Shown: positions 19,346 to 29,147 of the stretch, piece after piece
Position numbering within the stretch: the stretch's first letter is position 1
How the letters are laid out: each line of letters opens with the position of its first letter
Origin: Bacillus nitratireducens
GTDB lineage: Bacteria; Bacillota; Bacilli; Bacillales; Bacillaceae_G
Direction of reading: 5' to 3'
NCBI RefSeq assembly: GCF_001884135.1
Contig: NZ_MAOC01000077.1
Location: forward strand, 62,001 to 126,000
Length of the DNA: 64,000 nucleotides
Program-made: the position numbers and the translations under genes
The notes under the pieces: generated by a model
What the model was told of the DNA's origin: nothing
The model's input: only the letters and a program-made list of their open reading frames with translations
Databases searched by the model: none

Positions 19346-20670
19346 CGACATTAAATACAGAAAACATTCAAAAGGAATTTAAAGAACGATTAAGTGAAGA
19401 TGAACTACTAAACTGTATGCGATGCGGCTTTTGTTTACCGACTTGCCCTACTTATATTCAATCTGGGTATAAAGAATCGCATTCACCACGCGGACGTATC
19501 GCCTTAATGAAAGCCGTCGTCGATGGTTTAATTGAGCCGGATGAGGATGTTGAAAATACATTAAATGTTTGCCTTGGCTGCCGTGCTTGTGAACCTGTTT
19601 GTCCATCTGGTGTGAATTATGGACATTTATTAGAAGAAGCTCGTGATATTATTAATCAAAATAAAAAATTCTCAGTGCCCGTGAGAGCCGTTCGTAAAGT
19701 CGTTTTTGAAGGACTATTCCCTCATCAAAACCGAATGAGAACATTAACAGGACTAATCGGATTTTATCAGCGTTCTGGTTTACAAACGCTAACACATAAA
19801 ACAGGGATTATGAAGTTATTCCCTGAAACACTTGCAACGATGGATCTCGTTTTACCAAAAGTCCCTAAAATGAAAGCAATGAAAGATCGTCCTGAATTTT
19901 TACCTGCTGAGGTGACAAAGAAGAAACAAGTTGCATTCTTCACAGGTTGTTTAATGGATACGATGTTTTTAGAAACAAATAACGCAACGATGAAACTTCT
20001 TCAGTTAGCTGGTTGCGATATCGTTATTCCGAAAACACAAAGTTGCTGCGGTGCATTACATGGGCATGCTGGTGAGAAAAGTGGAGCAAAAGAATTAGCG
20101 AAACGAAATATAAAAGCATTTGAAGATTTAAACATCGACTATATTATTACGAATGCAGGTGGCTGCGGAGCTTACCTCGTAGACTATGATTATCTTTTAA
20201 AAGATGATCCAAAGTGGGCTGAACGTGCAAAGCAGTTTGTTTCTAAAATTAAAGATATTACCGCTATACTAGTAGAATTAGATTTCCATAAACGTAATGA
20301 CTTACGACTCACGCCGCAAATCATTACGTATCAAGACTCTTGTCATTTACGTAACGTTATGCGAACATCCTCAGAACCTCGTATGTTACTAGAAGCCATT
20401 CAAGGTGCAACATACCGTGAAATGAAAGATGCGGACCGCTGCTGTGGTTCTGCTGGTATTTACAACATTGTTCATTCAGAGTTATCAATGGAATTCCTAG
20501 ATTACAAAATGGAATGTGTGCATGAAACAGATGCAACGACAATTGTTACTGCAAATCCAGGTTGTCTATTACAAATGAAACTAGGTATCGAACGTGAAGA
20601 CCTTTCTCATAAAATGAGAGGAATTCACATTGTAGATCTATTATTAGAAGCAATTGAAACCAACTCGTAA
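19342..20670 (+). CDS. glcF: Glycolate oxidase iron-sulfur subunit GlcF
   Basis: Carries electrons from GlcD toward the quinone pool. The 442-residue protein has two [4Fe-4S] motifs, CMRCGFCLPTCP (about residues 25-36) and CLGCRACEPVCP (about 77-88), then two CCG domains seen as CCGALHGHAG and CCGSAGIYN. It is coupled to glcD through an ATGA overlap and followed by a strong terminator. The usual third subunit GlcE is absent, as in other Bacillus two-gene glcDF units. Confidence 0.91.
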   Translation: MTTLNTENIQKEFKERLSEDELLNCMRCGFCLPTCPTYIQSGYKESHSPRGRIALMKAVVDGLIEPDEDVENTLNVCLGCRACEPVCPSGVNYGHLLEEARDIINQNKKFSVPVRAVRKVVFEGLFPHQNRMRTLTGLIGFYQRSGLQTLTHKTGIMKLFPETLATMDLVLPKVPKMKAMKDRPEFLPAEVTKKKQVAFFTGCLMDTMFLETNNATMKLLQLAGCDIVIPKTQSCCGALHGHAGEKSGAKELAKRNIKAFEDLNIDYIITNAGGCGAYLVDYDYLLKDDPKWAERAKQFVSKIKDITAILVELDFHKRNDLRLTPQIITYQDSCHLRNVMRTSSEPRMLLEAIQGATYREMKDADRCCGSAGIYNIVHSELSMEFLDYKMECVHETDATTIVTANPGCLLQMKLGIEREDLSHKMRGIHIVDLLLEAIETNS

Positions 20671-20700
20671 TAACTCGTAACATACGTAATAATAGGAAAA

Positions 20701-20742
20701 CGGCTATCTCCTTCGTCTATGTAAAGAGATAGCCGCTTTTTT
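20701..20742 (+). terminator. Terminator after glcF
   Basis: CGGCTATCTC / GAGATAGCCG stem (20701-20710 and 20726-20735) followed by CTTTTTTG. Confidence 0.92.
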
Positions 20743-21135
20743 GTCTGCTACAACATTAAAAATATGTTACTTTATTATAAAAAAGAACAACAGAAACATT
20801 ACAGTTTCGTAAAAATCAATCCATTATATTCCTCGAAAAATCGCTCAAACCATTGATACAATAGGATTCTTCATTTTCTATTTAGGTAACTTTATCCAAA
20901 AATCCCCTCTTAAAATGAAGTATAAAAATGATGAAAATTCCTTTTATACTCTATGTTTCTCTTATTTCCGCCCTTTTCTTCCCTTAGGATAAATTAGGTA
21001 ATTTTGAAGTCTATGAATTTTTTTCCATCTTTTTTCTTGTAAATTGTATGCTACGATGAATTTGTCAGTCAGACAGGCTGTCAAAAACAAATCGTGTGAA
21101 AACAAATTAAAACTTTATATAGGGGGACACACATC
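20743..21135. other. Long AT-rich intergenic region before the CAP-domain gene
   Basis: About 390 bp without a supportable gene. A weak -10-like TACGAT lies near 21050 and a small inverted repeat GACAGGCTGTC near 21071. The ribosome binding site AGGGGGA for the next gene is at about 21121. No PlcR-type box was found. Confidence 0.5.
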
Positions 21136-21963
21136 ATGAAAAAGCGTGTTTTATTATCTGTAGCTGCTGCAACAGCTCTTACTTTAGGAGTATCTTCTTT
21201 AGATGCACAAGCTGCAACAGTACAACCATCTAACATAAAGGTTCAAAATATTCAGCATTCAAAAATGATGATGAAGCAAATGAGCCAACAAGAATTACAA
21301 GCATTCTTACAATCTATGGGAGTTGAATCATTAGCACAATGGAATCAAGGACAATTCCAACAAGATTGCTTCATTCCTGGTCAACAGCCTACTGAAAATG
21401 TTGTGACTGAACAACCAACAGCTAAGCCAGAAACTCAAAAGCCTGCTGAGCAAAAACCAGTTGAGCAAAAGCCTGCTGAAGAAGTTCAAAAACCAGAAGC
21501 TCAAAAACCTGCTGAAAACAACAATACTCAAAAACCTGCTGAACAAAAACCAGCTGAGCAAAAGCCTGCTGAAGAAGCAAAATCTTTAAGCGAATTCGAA
21601 CAACGTGTTGTTGAATTAACAAACGCAGAGCGTACAAAACAAGGCTTACCAGCATTACAAATTGATACTGAATTAAGCAAAGTAGCACGCATTAAGTCTG
21701 AAGATATGCAAAAAAACAACTACTTTGATCATAACAGCCCTACATACGGGTCTCCGTTTGACATGATGAAGAAATTTGGTATTTCTTATAAATCTGCAGG
21801 TGAAAACATCGCCCAAGGTCAACGTACTCCAGAAGAAGTTGTACAAGCTTGGATGAACAGTGCTGGACACCGTGCAAACATCTTAAATAGCGGCTTCACT
21901 CATATCGGTGTTGGCTATGTAGAAAGCGGCAACTACTGGACACAACAATTTATTACGAAATAA
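21136..21963 (+). CDS. Secreted CAP-domain protein with a Pro-Ala-Glu-Lys repeat linker
   Basis: A 275-residue exported protein: signal peptide ending near SSLDAQAA (about residue 26), a linker (about residues 95-150) of repeated PAEQKP/PVEQKP/PAEEVQKP units, and a C-terminal CAP/SCP domain (about 155-275) with ELTNAERTKQGLPAL, NYFDHNSPTYGSP, AGENIAQGQRTPEEVVQAWM and SAGHRANILN. The arrangement matches YkwD-like and SafA-neighbourhood proteins of bacilli. Repeats make the linker length prone to variation between strains. Function is unknown; spore or cell-wall association is a guess. Confidence 0.9.
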   Translation: MKKRVLLSVAAATALTLGVSSLDAQAATVQPSNIKVQNIQHSKMMMKQMSQQELQAFLQSMGVESLAQWNQGQFQQDCFIPGQQPTENVVTEQPTAKPETQKPAEQKPVEQKPAEEVQKPEAQKPAENNNTQKPAEQKPAEQKPAEEAKSLSEFEQRVVELTNAERTKQGLPALQIDTELSKVARIKSEDMQKNNYFDHNSPTYGSPFDMMKKFGISYKSAGENIAQGQRTPEEVVQAWMNSAGHRANILNSGFTHIGVGYVESGNYWTQQFITK

Positions 21964-21970
21964 ATAGATT

Positions 21971-22005
21971 AAAAGAGTCTTCTCATTAGGAGAAGACTCT
22001 TTTTT
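21971..22005 (+). terminator. Terminator between convergent CAP and DUF1648 genes
   Basis: AGAGTCTTCT / AGAAGACTCT stem followed by T6; A/T flanks allow bidirectional function. Confidence 0.9.
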
Positions 22006-22609
22006 AAATTTCATAACTTTCTATTATGTACGAATATAAAATGTAGAACATAAATAAAATAGACCCGAAGCTTATCACACTAATTAATACATAAAATCCC
22101 CATTCCAGGCTCAAAAGCAATGAAAATAATATGCTACATGCCATCACTTGAAAGATTCGCCTACTAACTAAACGGATTTTTTGTAATTTGATCGGTTCTT
22201 TCTCTGTATCCTTCACCTTTTTAAACACCTTACTAAGCATAAAAAGAAACATACTAATTCCAATCGTTAGTCCTGTCTGAAAGAATATAATACTTCTCAA
22301 ATTAATAAAAAGAATAAGCATATGGATAAACAACATAAATAAAGTAATACTCTTTATAAATTCGCTTACAATAAAATGCTCTCCTTCGTTAAACTTATAT
22401 ATATTATGTGAAATAATATACACGAATCCATGTAAAAAAATAATAAGGACAGGCAGAGATAACACGACAACTTGTTTACTTATAAACTCATTCGCTACAC
22501 CATTCTCGTTCCAATGCACTGCCATACGAGTTGGTAAGTATGGATAGATGCATAGAGTAAGTAAAAGACAAGCGAAAAATATTCCTAGCACATATTTATA
22601 TTTGACCAA
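22004..22609 (-). CDS. DUF1648-domain membrane protein
   Basis: A 201-residue integral membrane protein with about six hydrophobic segments. The first helix is followed by the DUF1648 signature YPYLPTRMAVHWNENGVANEFISK, split here as PTRMAVHWNENG and the residues around it. DUF1648 is found at the N terminus of SdpI-like immunity proteins and in many small Bacillus membrane proteins. The second SdpI-type conserved half is not obvious, so immunity is not claimed. The start ATG at 22609 follows GAGGTGAGAAT. Confidence 0.75.
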   Translation of the reverse strand: MVKYKYVLGIFFACLLLTLCIYPYLPTRMAVHWNENGVANEFISKQVVVLSLPVLIIFLHGFVYIISHNIYKFNEGEHFIVSEFIKSITLFMLFIHMLILFINLRSIIFFQTGLTIGISMFLFMLSKVFKKVKDTEKEPIKLQKIRLVSRRIFQVMACSILFSLLLSLEWGFYVLISVISFGSILFMFYILYSYIIESYEI

Positions 22610-22700
22610 GTGATTCTCACCTCTCTTTTCTCTTAACGGCTTCGCCTCTTTTAGAGAAACTCCTGCAAAAATCTACCTTTTTCAATTTTCAACTTACACT

Positions 22701-23624
22701 TTACCCGTTTTCTCTTTCAAATTTTTTCATTGTATTGTTTAATTTTGCAGGGAAAGGTACGTCAACCATGATCTCTTCTTTCGTAATTGGATGCAAAAAA
22801 TTAATCTTCATCGCATGTAGCGCTTGATGAGACATGTATTTTGTTTGTCCGCCATATAATACATCCCCAACTAACGGATTTCCATTATAGCTCATATGAA
22901 CACGAATTTGATGCGTTCTACCGGTTTCTAACTGTAACGTTACGAGCGTAGCATTTTGTTTGTTAAAATATTTCTCTACTTTATAATATGTTATAGCTTG
23001 GTCTCCCTTTGGAGAAACACGGCGCCTTGTAGCGTGATGTCTATCTCTTCCGATAGCTGCATCAATTGTCCCTTGCTTCTTCTTTACTTTTCCTTCAACA
23101 AGTGCCGCATACGTTCTTTTAATTTTCCGTTCCATTAATAAACGATCCATAATTGCACCCGCAATTCTATGTTTTGCGAATACAACACCACCTGTCGTAT
23201 CTTTGTCTAACCTATGAATATGGCGAACCTTCGTCTCTAAACCTTGCATTTGAAAATGAAAAGCAACAAGATTAGCAAGTGTTCCCGTCCCATTTTTTTC
23301 AGATGGATGTGTATCCATTTGCTCGGGCTTATTTACAATGAGTACGTGATCGTCTTCATACACTACATCTAATTCACCATATTGTGGATCTACGCCGTAC
23401 TCCTCCTCCATAAACATATGAACTTGTAACTTATCTCCTTCTTTTAAAAGTTCATCCCATCTCCTCTGTTCTCCGTTAACCGTAATACCTTTTTCCATAC
23501 GAAGCTGATGTAATAACTTTTTTGGCACTTCCCATTCTACTTTTAACAGCGATTCAATGCTTATACTATTCCATATCGCTGGAACCGTAATTTCACACCA
23601 TTCGCCCTTTTTCTTTGTTTCCAT
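22701..23624 (-). CDS. RluA/RluD-family RNA pseudouridine synthase
   Basis: Converts a uridine in rRNA or tRNA to pseudouridine. The 307-residue protein has an N-terminal S4-like RNA-binding region (LLHQLRMEKGITVNGE) and the RluA catalytic domain: motif I VNKPEQMDTHPS, motif II HRLDKDTTGGVVFAKH with the catalytic Asp, and motif III TGRTHQIRVHMSYNGNPLVGD. The target site cannot be predicted from sequence; B. subtilis YhcT-like or YjbO-like orthology is possible. Confidence 0.92.
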   Translation of the reverse strand: METKKKGEWCEITVPAIWNSISIESLLKVEWEVPKKLLHQLRMEKGITVNGEQRRWDELLKEGDKLQVHMFMEEEYGVDPQYGELDVVYEDDHVLIVNKPEQMDTHPSEKNGTGTLANLVAFHFQMQGLETKVRHIHRLDKDTTGGVVFAKHRIAGAIMDRLLMERKIKRTYAALVEGKVKKKQGTIDAAIGRDRHHATRRRVSPKGDQAITYYKVEKYFNKQNATLVTLQLETGRTHQIRVHMSYNGNPLVGDVLYGGQTKYMSHQALHAMKINFLHPITKEEIMVDVPFPAKLNNTMKKFERENG

Positions 23625-23723
23625 ACTGTATCACCTTATTTCTATTGATTCTCTCATTGTAACGGAAAACACACTTTGATGCACCGTCAAAAAGAGAAGA
23701 CAGTCTTATAATAGACTGTCCCC

Positions 23724-24140
23724 TCATGCTCTAATCCTTTTCATTTCTTGCAATACTGCTTCAGCTTTTTGTTCATACGATAAATCTTTAAAGAAATCTG
23801 CCAATCGTTTATAGTCGTTGTACGTATCTAATAAGTCGTCTATCTTCTCGCCTTTTATAACTTGCTGCTTTTGCTTCATTTTTACTGGATAACGATACCC
23901 CGATACTTCTTGTATTTTGTAATACTCATCCTCTACTTGAATGACCTTTACAAGTTCCTCTTCTTCCGCATCCATCGTATACCCATCAAACTCTCTAAGC
24001 AGTTCATAAATAATATGAGTCCATTCATCTTTTGGATAAAATCCTTTTTCTAACCGATAACCGACAATGCGATACATATGTCCATCTTTTTCAGCAAACT
24101 GTACTGTATCATTTAGCTTAAACTTAAAATAACGAAACAT
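23724..24140 (-). CDS. Conserved small cytoplasmic protein of unknown function
   Basis: A 138-residue hydrophilic protein with no signal or membrane segment. The N terminus looks beta-rich (FKLNDTVQFAEKDGHMYRIVGYRL); the C terminus is helical and charged (DLLDTYNDYKRLADFFKDL). I start at the ATG at 24140, five nt after AGGTGA; a GTG three codons upstream overlaps that site. I do not recognise the family. Its proper start signal, codon pattern and own spacing support a real gene. Confidence 0.75.
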   Translation of the reverse strand: MFRYFKFKLNDTVQFAEKDGHMYRIVGYRLEKGFYPKDEWTHIIYELLREFDGYTMDAEEEELVKVIQVEDEYYKIQEVSGYRYPVKMKQKQQVIKGEKIDDLLDTYNDYKRLADFFKDLSYEQKAEAVLQEMKRIRA

Positions 24141-24210
24141 TGCCTTCACCTACTTGTATGTAATGTTCTTATCACATACTATTTGCAAAATATAGGCCTT
24201 GCTATTCATA

Positions 24211-24243
24211 AAAAAATACTCACCTTATAGATGAGTATTTTTT
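24211..24243 (-). terminator. Terminator after the MMPL transporter gene
   Basis: AAATACTCA / TGAGTATTT stem with A- and T-runs on the two flanks; it overlaps the MMPL gene stop. Confidence 0.85.
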
Positions 24244-26434
24244 AGGACGATTTTTCTTTTTTCTTTCGGAATGGTAACCACCAGTTCCAATCTCCAAACA
24301 ATTTCATTAAACTTGGTACGAGCATAAGGCGAATAATTGTTGCATCAAGAAATATGGCTAGTGCAACCCCAATCCCCATCTGCTTTACTGGTAAAATATC
24401 TGTAAATGCAAACGCACCGGTAACAACAATCATAATTAAAGCAGCGGATGTAATGATACGGCTTGTTGATACAAGCCCTTCTAACGTTGCTTGGTCGTTA
24501 TCTCCTGTTTCCTCATACAACTCATGAATACGTGAAATAAGAAATACTTCATAATCCATACTAAGTCCAAATACGAGGCCGAAAATGAAAATGGGTAATA
24601 CAAATAAAACCGAGCTCTCTTCTAATCCGAAATGTCCACCTTCAAACAACCAAATAACAATTCCAATTGTTGCACTTAAACTAAGTACGTTCATAATAAT
24701 TGCTTTAATTGGAATGAGTATAGAACGGAATGCGAATAATAAAATGACAAAGGTTGACCCAAATATAACAGACATACCAATTGCAACTTTATCTTTAATT
24801 TCATCTTCTAACTCTTGTTGGAACGTTGTCATCCCGCCTAAATAATAAGTAACATCGTTTTCTTTATAATTTTTTTTGAAATCACGAACCCATTGTTTAG
24901 CAGTTTCTGTACGAGGTTTCGTATCCAAAAAGACTTCAATTGTTGTCTTATTCTCTTTCGTATACGCTTCAAATATAGGAGCTATTTTCGCAGCTTCTGG
25001 TGATTGTAACATCCCAGCAACTTGATCTGCTTTCATTCCATTTAGCCCGTCATATACACTTTTCACCTTATATACTTGCTTATCATCTTTTAACTTTTGA
25101 ATAACATCTTCTACCTTTTGTAAGCTTTCTTTTGCTGTCATATCTTTCTTCGTCTCTACTACTAATGTAACATCAGCATGTGTTTTGACAGTTTTATTAA
25201 ATGCTTCTTCATATTTCTCATAAGCAACCCTTGTGTCACTCTTTTCAGGTAACGCTTCAACACCAGGGAACTGCAAGTTAGCTGTACGTAGCGGTAATAA
25301 ACAAATAACAATAAATGCTGTAACGGCAATAATCATGACGATTGGATGTTTCATTACAAACTGTGCAAATTTACGCCATACATTTGATGGCGTAGGCGCC
25401 ACCTGATTCTTTTTTAATATCCTTTTACCAATTAAAGATAATAGCGCCGGAAGAAGTGTGAGCGAAAATAGAATGCTCATAATAACGACAATCATCCCGC
25501 TAATAGCAACAGACTGAATATAATCAATCTTAAAGAAAAATAAACCTGATAAACCGACGAATACACATAACCCTGAAAATACGATAGCACGCCCTGCCGT
25601 TTGATACGTAGTCGCTATCGCTTCTTTCACTGTTCTCTTCGCCACTTCCTCTCGAAAGCGATTTACAAATAACAGTGCAAAATCAATTGATAATGCAAGC
25701 CCAATCATCGGTGCAACATTCAATACAAAAATAGATAACTCTTTATCGCTACCTATAAAATATAAAATCCCCATCGTACTAATTACACTAAGTACACCAT
25801 TTAAAATCGGCAAAATAGACGCAAGCAGACTACCAAATGAGAATAATAGTACGAGAAAAGCAATAGGTAAACCAATCATCTCTGCTACTTTTAAATCATT
25901 TTGCGTCCTTTCATTAATCTCTTGATTAATTTTCGGATATCCTGTCGGTGTTACTTTTAATACTGCATTACTTTCCTTCTCAATTTTTTCAGCGAATTGT
26001 AATGTCTTTTCCATTCGTTCTTTATTTGTTTTCCCGGAAAATAATATCGTCGCATAACCGATATCATCTTTTAGCATCTCTTTATTTTGCATCGGATGAT
26101 GGAAAGATTCGTATGTTTCCTTCTCTTGAATGTGATTTATAATTCCATCTATACGCTTTTGAAACTCCTCTTGAGAAGCATTCTTTTCTTTCTCAAAAAC
26201 GAGTAAAAGCGTATCTTGAGACTGCTTAAAATCTTTATCTAAAATTTCTTTCGTCTTTTGATAATCCCCTTCTGTTTGGAAACCATCACCACCTAATACT
26301 CCCGGAAGCTTTGGAGCAAAAATACCGAGTGCTATTGCGAGTAGTAGTAATACGACGATTACTGTATAACGAAATTGATACAAAAAAGCGCCTAACTTCC
26401 CCCACTTATCAATTTTATGTACATTGGTCTTCAC
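24242..26434 (-). CDS. MMPL/RND-type multi-membrane-spanning exporter
   Basis: A 730-residue proton-driven exporter of the MMPL family, likely for a lipid or hydrophobic compound. Two tandem halves each have one membrane helix, a large extracytoplasmic domain and five or six clustered helices; the conserved core residues lie in LSIDFALLFVNRFREE (first half) and LSMDYEVFLISRIHELYEETG (second half), as expected. B. subtilis YdfJ has the same design. No adjacent regulator or biosynthetic gene indicates the substrate. Confidence 0.9.
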   Translation of the reverse strand: MKTNVHKIDKWGKLGAFLYQFRYTVIVVLLLLAIALGIFAPKLPGVLGGDGFQTEGDYQKTKEILDKDFKQSQDTLLLVFEKEKNASQEEFQKRIDGIINHIQEKETYESFHHPMQNKEMLKDDIGYATILFSGKTNKERMEKTLQFAEKIEKESNAVLKVTPTGYPKINQEINERTQNDLKVAEMIGLPIAFLVLLFSFGSLLASILPILNGVLSVISTMGILYFIGSDKELSIFVLNVAPMIGLALSIDFALLFVNRFREEVAKRTVKEAIATTYQTAGRAIVFSGLCVFVGLSGLFFFKIDYIQSVAISGMIVVIMSILFSLTLLPALLSLIGKRILKKNQVAPTPSNVWRKFAQFVMKHPIVMIIAVTAFIVICLLPLRTANLQFPGVEALPEKSDTRVAYEKYEEAFNKTVKTHADVTLVVETKKDMTAKESLQKVEDVIQKLKDDKQVYKVKSVYDGLNGMKADQVAGMLQSPEAAKIAPIFEAYTKENKTTIEVFLDTKPRTETAKQWVRDFKKNYKENDVTYYLGGMTTFQQELEDEIKDKVAIGMSVIFGSTFVILLFAFRSILIPIKAIIMNVLSLSATIGIVIWLFEGGHFGLEESSVLFVLPIFIFGLVFGLSMDYEVFLISRIHELYEETGDNDQATLEGLVSTSRIITSAALIMIVVTGAFAFTDILPVKQMGIGVALAIFLDATIIRLMLVPSLMKLFGDWNWWLPFRKKKEKSS

Positions 26435-26498
26435 ACATTTTCACCTACTTTATATAATTCACTTGTCATTTATACTGTATCACATCTCCCTATAAACA

Positions 26499-26547
26499 AA
26501 AAACGTCTAGGAAAACTATAATACTAGTTTTTCTAGACGTTTTTTTT
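26499..26547 (-). terminator. Strong terminator after the PAP2 gene
   Basis: Long inverted repeat AACGTCTAG / CTAGACGTT, extended by an inner AAAACT/AGTTTT pairing, with A- and T-runs at the two ends. Confidence 0.9.
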
Positions 26548-27193
26548 ATCTCTCGTTATTAAGTCCCAATCTCTCGGTAAGCAAACGATGACAATAAATT
26601 GCAATGATTAACAAAATGCCACCTGCGCAGTAACCAGCTAAAATATCAGTCGGGTAATGAACATTTAAAATAACTCTACTTAATCCAATCGATAAAATTA
26701 ATATTCCCATCAAAATCGTTATAACATATTTCCAAGTTACACTCTTCAAATTTGCCGCAATGATATAAGTAAGAAACCCGAATGTCATAATAGATAACAT
26801 TGCATGTCCACTTGGGAAGCTATACCCAAGTGCGTCAAGTGCCTCATTTAATGATGGGCGGTCTCTTTTCACAATTTCTTTTATTCCCTTATTAACAAGA
26901 TGTGTCGTTAATATGGCCATCGGATACACAATCATAGCAGCATAATAACGTTTCTTCCAAAAAACAAGCAAACTTATAACAAGTGTAGTTATGATCCCAA
27001 TCTCAGATCCCATCTTTGTAAAGTATGAGAAAAATGTAAGAGCGCTTTCCGTTTGTAACCCTTTTACTAATCCGCGGACATATGTATCCATCATTGTAAC
27101 ACCACCTACATGTACCCTCCAAGCGATGATACTAAATAGAACAAATAATAAAACGATACACATTCCCTCATACTGATGCAACTTCTTCTTCAA
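26546..27193 (-). CDS. PAP2-family membrane phosphatase
   Basis: A 215-residue membrane phosphatase of the type-2 phosphatidic acid phosphatase family (undecaprenyl pyrophosphate phosphatase or phosphatidylglycerophosphatase-like). The three catalytic motifs are intact: KRDRP, YSFPSGHAM, and SRVILNVHYPTDILAG with the nucleophilic His. Six membrane helices are seen. The ATG at 27193 follows AGGAGGAAATCGCTTG-type sequence. It is a single-gene unit. Confidence 0.92.
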   Translation of the reverse strand: MKKKLHQYEGMCIVLLFVLFSIIAWRVHVGGVTMMDTYVRGLVKGLQTESALTFFSYFTKMGSEIGIITTLVISLLVFWKKRYYAAMIVYPMAILTTHLVNKGIKEIVKRDRPSLNEALDALGYSFPSGHAMLSIMTFGFLTYIIAANLKSVTWKYVITILMGILILSIGLSRVILNVHYPTDILAGYCAGGILLIIAIYCHRLLTERLGLNNER

Positions 27194-27211
27194 GCGATTT
27201 CCTCCTACTAT

Positions 27212-27247
27212 GAAAAAATGCGATTTCTACTTTAGAAACCGCATTTT
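27212..27247 (-). terminator. Terminator after potD
   Basis: AAATGCG and TTTCT pair with AGAAA and CGCATTT around a short loop, with a T-run on the minus strand. Confidence 0.8.
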
Positions 27248-27252
27248 CTCAC

Positions 27253-28302
27253 TTATTTACCTTTTGTTTTTAACTCTGTCCAGTAGCGATCATAGTCTTT
27301 TAACTTATCATCTACATCAACAAGCCATTCTGTACGATCTAATTCTTCTTTCGTTAAGAAAATCATGTGGTTATCACGATATTCTTTACTGTGAAGAGGA
27401 TGAGCTTTTTCATTTGGATTACTGTAACCAATTGACTCGTAGTTTTTCACACTTACTTTTTCATCTAATAAGTAGTTCATAAACTTCTCTGCAAGCTCTT
27501 TATTTTTCGCACCTTTTGGAATTGCTAACGTGTCAGCCCAAATTGTGCCGCCTTCTTTTGGTACAACGTACTCTACATCTTTATTATCTTTTGCGATAAA
27601 TGCTGCGTCTCCAGACCAAACTGTCCCGATCCAAGCATCTTCTGTAATGAATTTCTGTTTAATATTATCTGTATCGAATGCTAATAAGTTTGGAAGTAGC
27701 TTCTGCAAATCAGCTGACGCCGTCTTTAACTGTGCATCCTCTTTCGTGCTATTAGAGAAACCATTTTTCTTAAGTCCCATTCCTAATACTTCACGAGAAT
27801 CGTTTAATAAAGTAACATGTCCTTTATATTTCTCGTTCCATAAATCATTCCAGCTTGTAGGTGCTTCTTTCACATACTTTTTATTGTATGCGATTCCTGT
27901 TACACCCCAAGTATATACTAAAGAATACTTATTCTCTGGATCAAACGCAGGTGTTTTAAAGTTAGAAACAAGATTCTCGATGTTCGGGATGTTCTTCTTA
28001 TCTAAAGGTGCTAATAAGTCCATCTTCGCCATCGTTTTCACCATGTAATCAGATGGCTGAATTAGGTCATAATTCGCACCACCAGCTTGTAATTTCGCAA
28101 GCATTTCTTCGTTACTTGCGTACTTATCATAGTTAATTTTCACGTTATATTTCTTTTCAAAATCTCTTAAAACTTGCTCATCAAAATTGTCAGCCCAGCT
28201 ATAAATGTTTAATTCTTCTTTTTTCTCACCACAACCAGCAAGTACACCTGCAGCAAGACTGAAGCTAATTGCTACACCAGCTAATCTCTTCACTAATTTC
28301 AT
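27253..28302 (-). CDS. potD: Spermidine/putrescine ABC transporter substrate-binding lipoprotein PotD
   Basis: Extracellular polyamine-binding protein anchored as a lipoprotein: signal peptide with lipobox GVLAGC (Cys about residue 24). The 349-residue protein has the type 2 periplasmic-binding fold and conserved polyamine-site residues in IYSWADNFDE, LIQPSDYMVKTM, WGVTGIAYNKKYV and WSGDAAFIAKDNKDVEY. It is the last gene of potABCD on the minus strand. Confidence 0.95.
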   Translation of the reverse strand: MKLVKRLAGVAISFSLAAGVLAGCGEKKEELNIYSWADNFDEQVLRDFEKKYNVKINYDKYASNEEMLAKLQAGGANYDLIQPSDYMVKTMAKMDLLAPLDKKNIPNIENLVSNFKTPAFDPENKYSLVYTWGVTGIAYNKKYVKEAPTSWNDLWNEKYKGHVTLLNDSREVLGMGLKKNGFSNSTKEDAQLKTASADLQKLLPNLLAFDTDNIKQKFITEDAWIGTVWSGDAAFIAKDNKDVEYVVPKEGGTIWADTLAIPKGAKNKELAEKFMNYLLDEKVSVKNYESIGYSNPNEKAHPLHSKEYRDNHMIFLTKEELDRTEWLVDVDDKLKDYDRYWTELKTKGK

Positions 28303-28340
28303 CAGTTTATTACCTCCTTGTACTTTCTATATCATTCGTA

Positions 28341-29141
28341 TTATAAAGGAAGGTGTCCTCCAGAGTTTTCTTCACCATCTGCACCTTTGTTACGGAAGAT
28401 TTCAGATAGAACCATTAATCCTACGATAACAACAATTAAAATTGTAGAAAGAGCATTAATTTCAGGTGATACTCCGCGCTTAACCATACTGTAAATATAT
28501 AATGGCAATGTTGTTGATCCTGGTCCTGATACGAAGAAACTAATTACAAAATCATCAATTGATAATGTGAATGTTAATAATGCTGCTGAAACAACTCCCG
28601 GCGCAATTGCTGGAAACGTTACATAGCGAAACGTTTGCCACGGTGTTGCTCCTAAATCATTTGCAGCCTCTTCTAAATCACGTCCCATACTTGAAAGACG
28701 TGCCGCTAGAATAACAACAACAAATGAAATACTAAATGTAATATGCGCAATAATAATCGTTACTTGTCCAAGTTCCATACCTAATTGACTAAATAAGATT
28801 AGTAAAGATAATCCCATTAAAATATCAGGAATTAGAATCGGTAAGTATACAAGACCATTAATAGCCCCTTCAAAACGATATTTATAACGATGTAATGCAA
28901 TCGCAAAAATCACACCAAGAATTGTCGTTACAACCGTCGTTATAACTGCAATCGTCATACTATTTATAAACGCATCAATAACATCTTGTTTTTGAAATAA
29001 ATCTGTATACCAATGGAATGTAAAGCCTTCCCATTCCGCATTAATGCGCGAATCGTTGAAGGAATATACCATTAAAACCATCATTGGAAAATACAAAAAC
29101 AATAAAATTAACCAAGAATAAGAAACTAGAAACTTCTTCAT
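28341..29141 (-). CDS. potC: Polyamine ABC transporter permease PotC
   Basis: One of the two membrane subunits of the polyamine importer. The 266-residue protein has six hydrophobic segments and the cytoplasmic EAA loop EEAANDLGATPWQTFRYVTFPAIAP that docks to PotA (motif start EEAANDLGATPW). It follows potB with a 6 bp gap and precedes potD by 38 bp, consistent with one transcript. Confidence 0.95.
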   Translation of the reverse strand: MKKFLVSYSWLILLFLYFPMMVLMVYSFNDSRINAEWEGFTFHWYTDLFQKQDVIDAFINSMTIAVITTVVTTILGVIFAIALHRYKYRFEGAINGLVYLPILIPDILMGLSLLILFSQLGMELGQVTIIIAHITFSISFVVVILAARLSSMGRDLEEAANDLGATPWQTFRYVTFPAIAPGVVSAALLTFTLSIDDFVISFFVSGPGSTTLPLYIYSMVKRGVSPEINALSTILIVVIVGLMVLSEIFRNKGADGEENSGGHLPL

Positions 29142-29147
29142 CTTTGC

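Noticed and set aside
20990-21135. PlcR box upstream of the CAP-domain gene
   Set aside because: The only TATG-containing segment (near 21047) does not fit the palindromic PlcR pattern.
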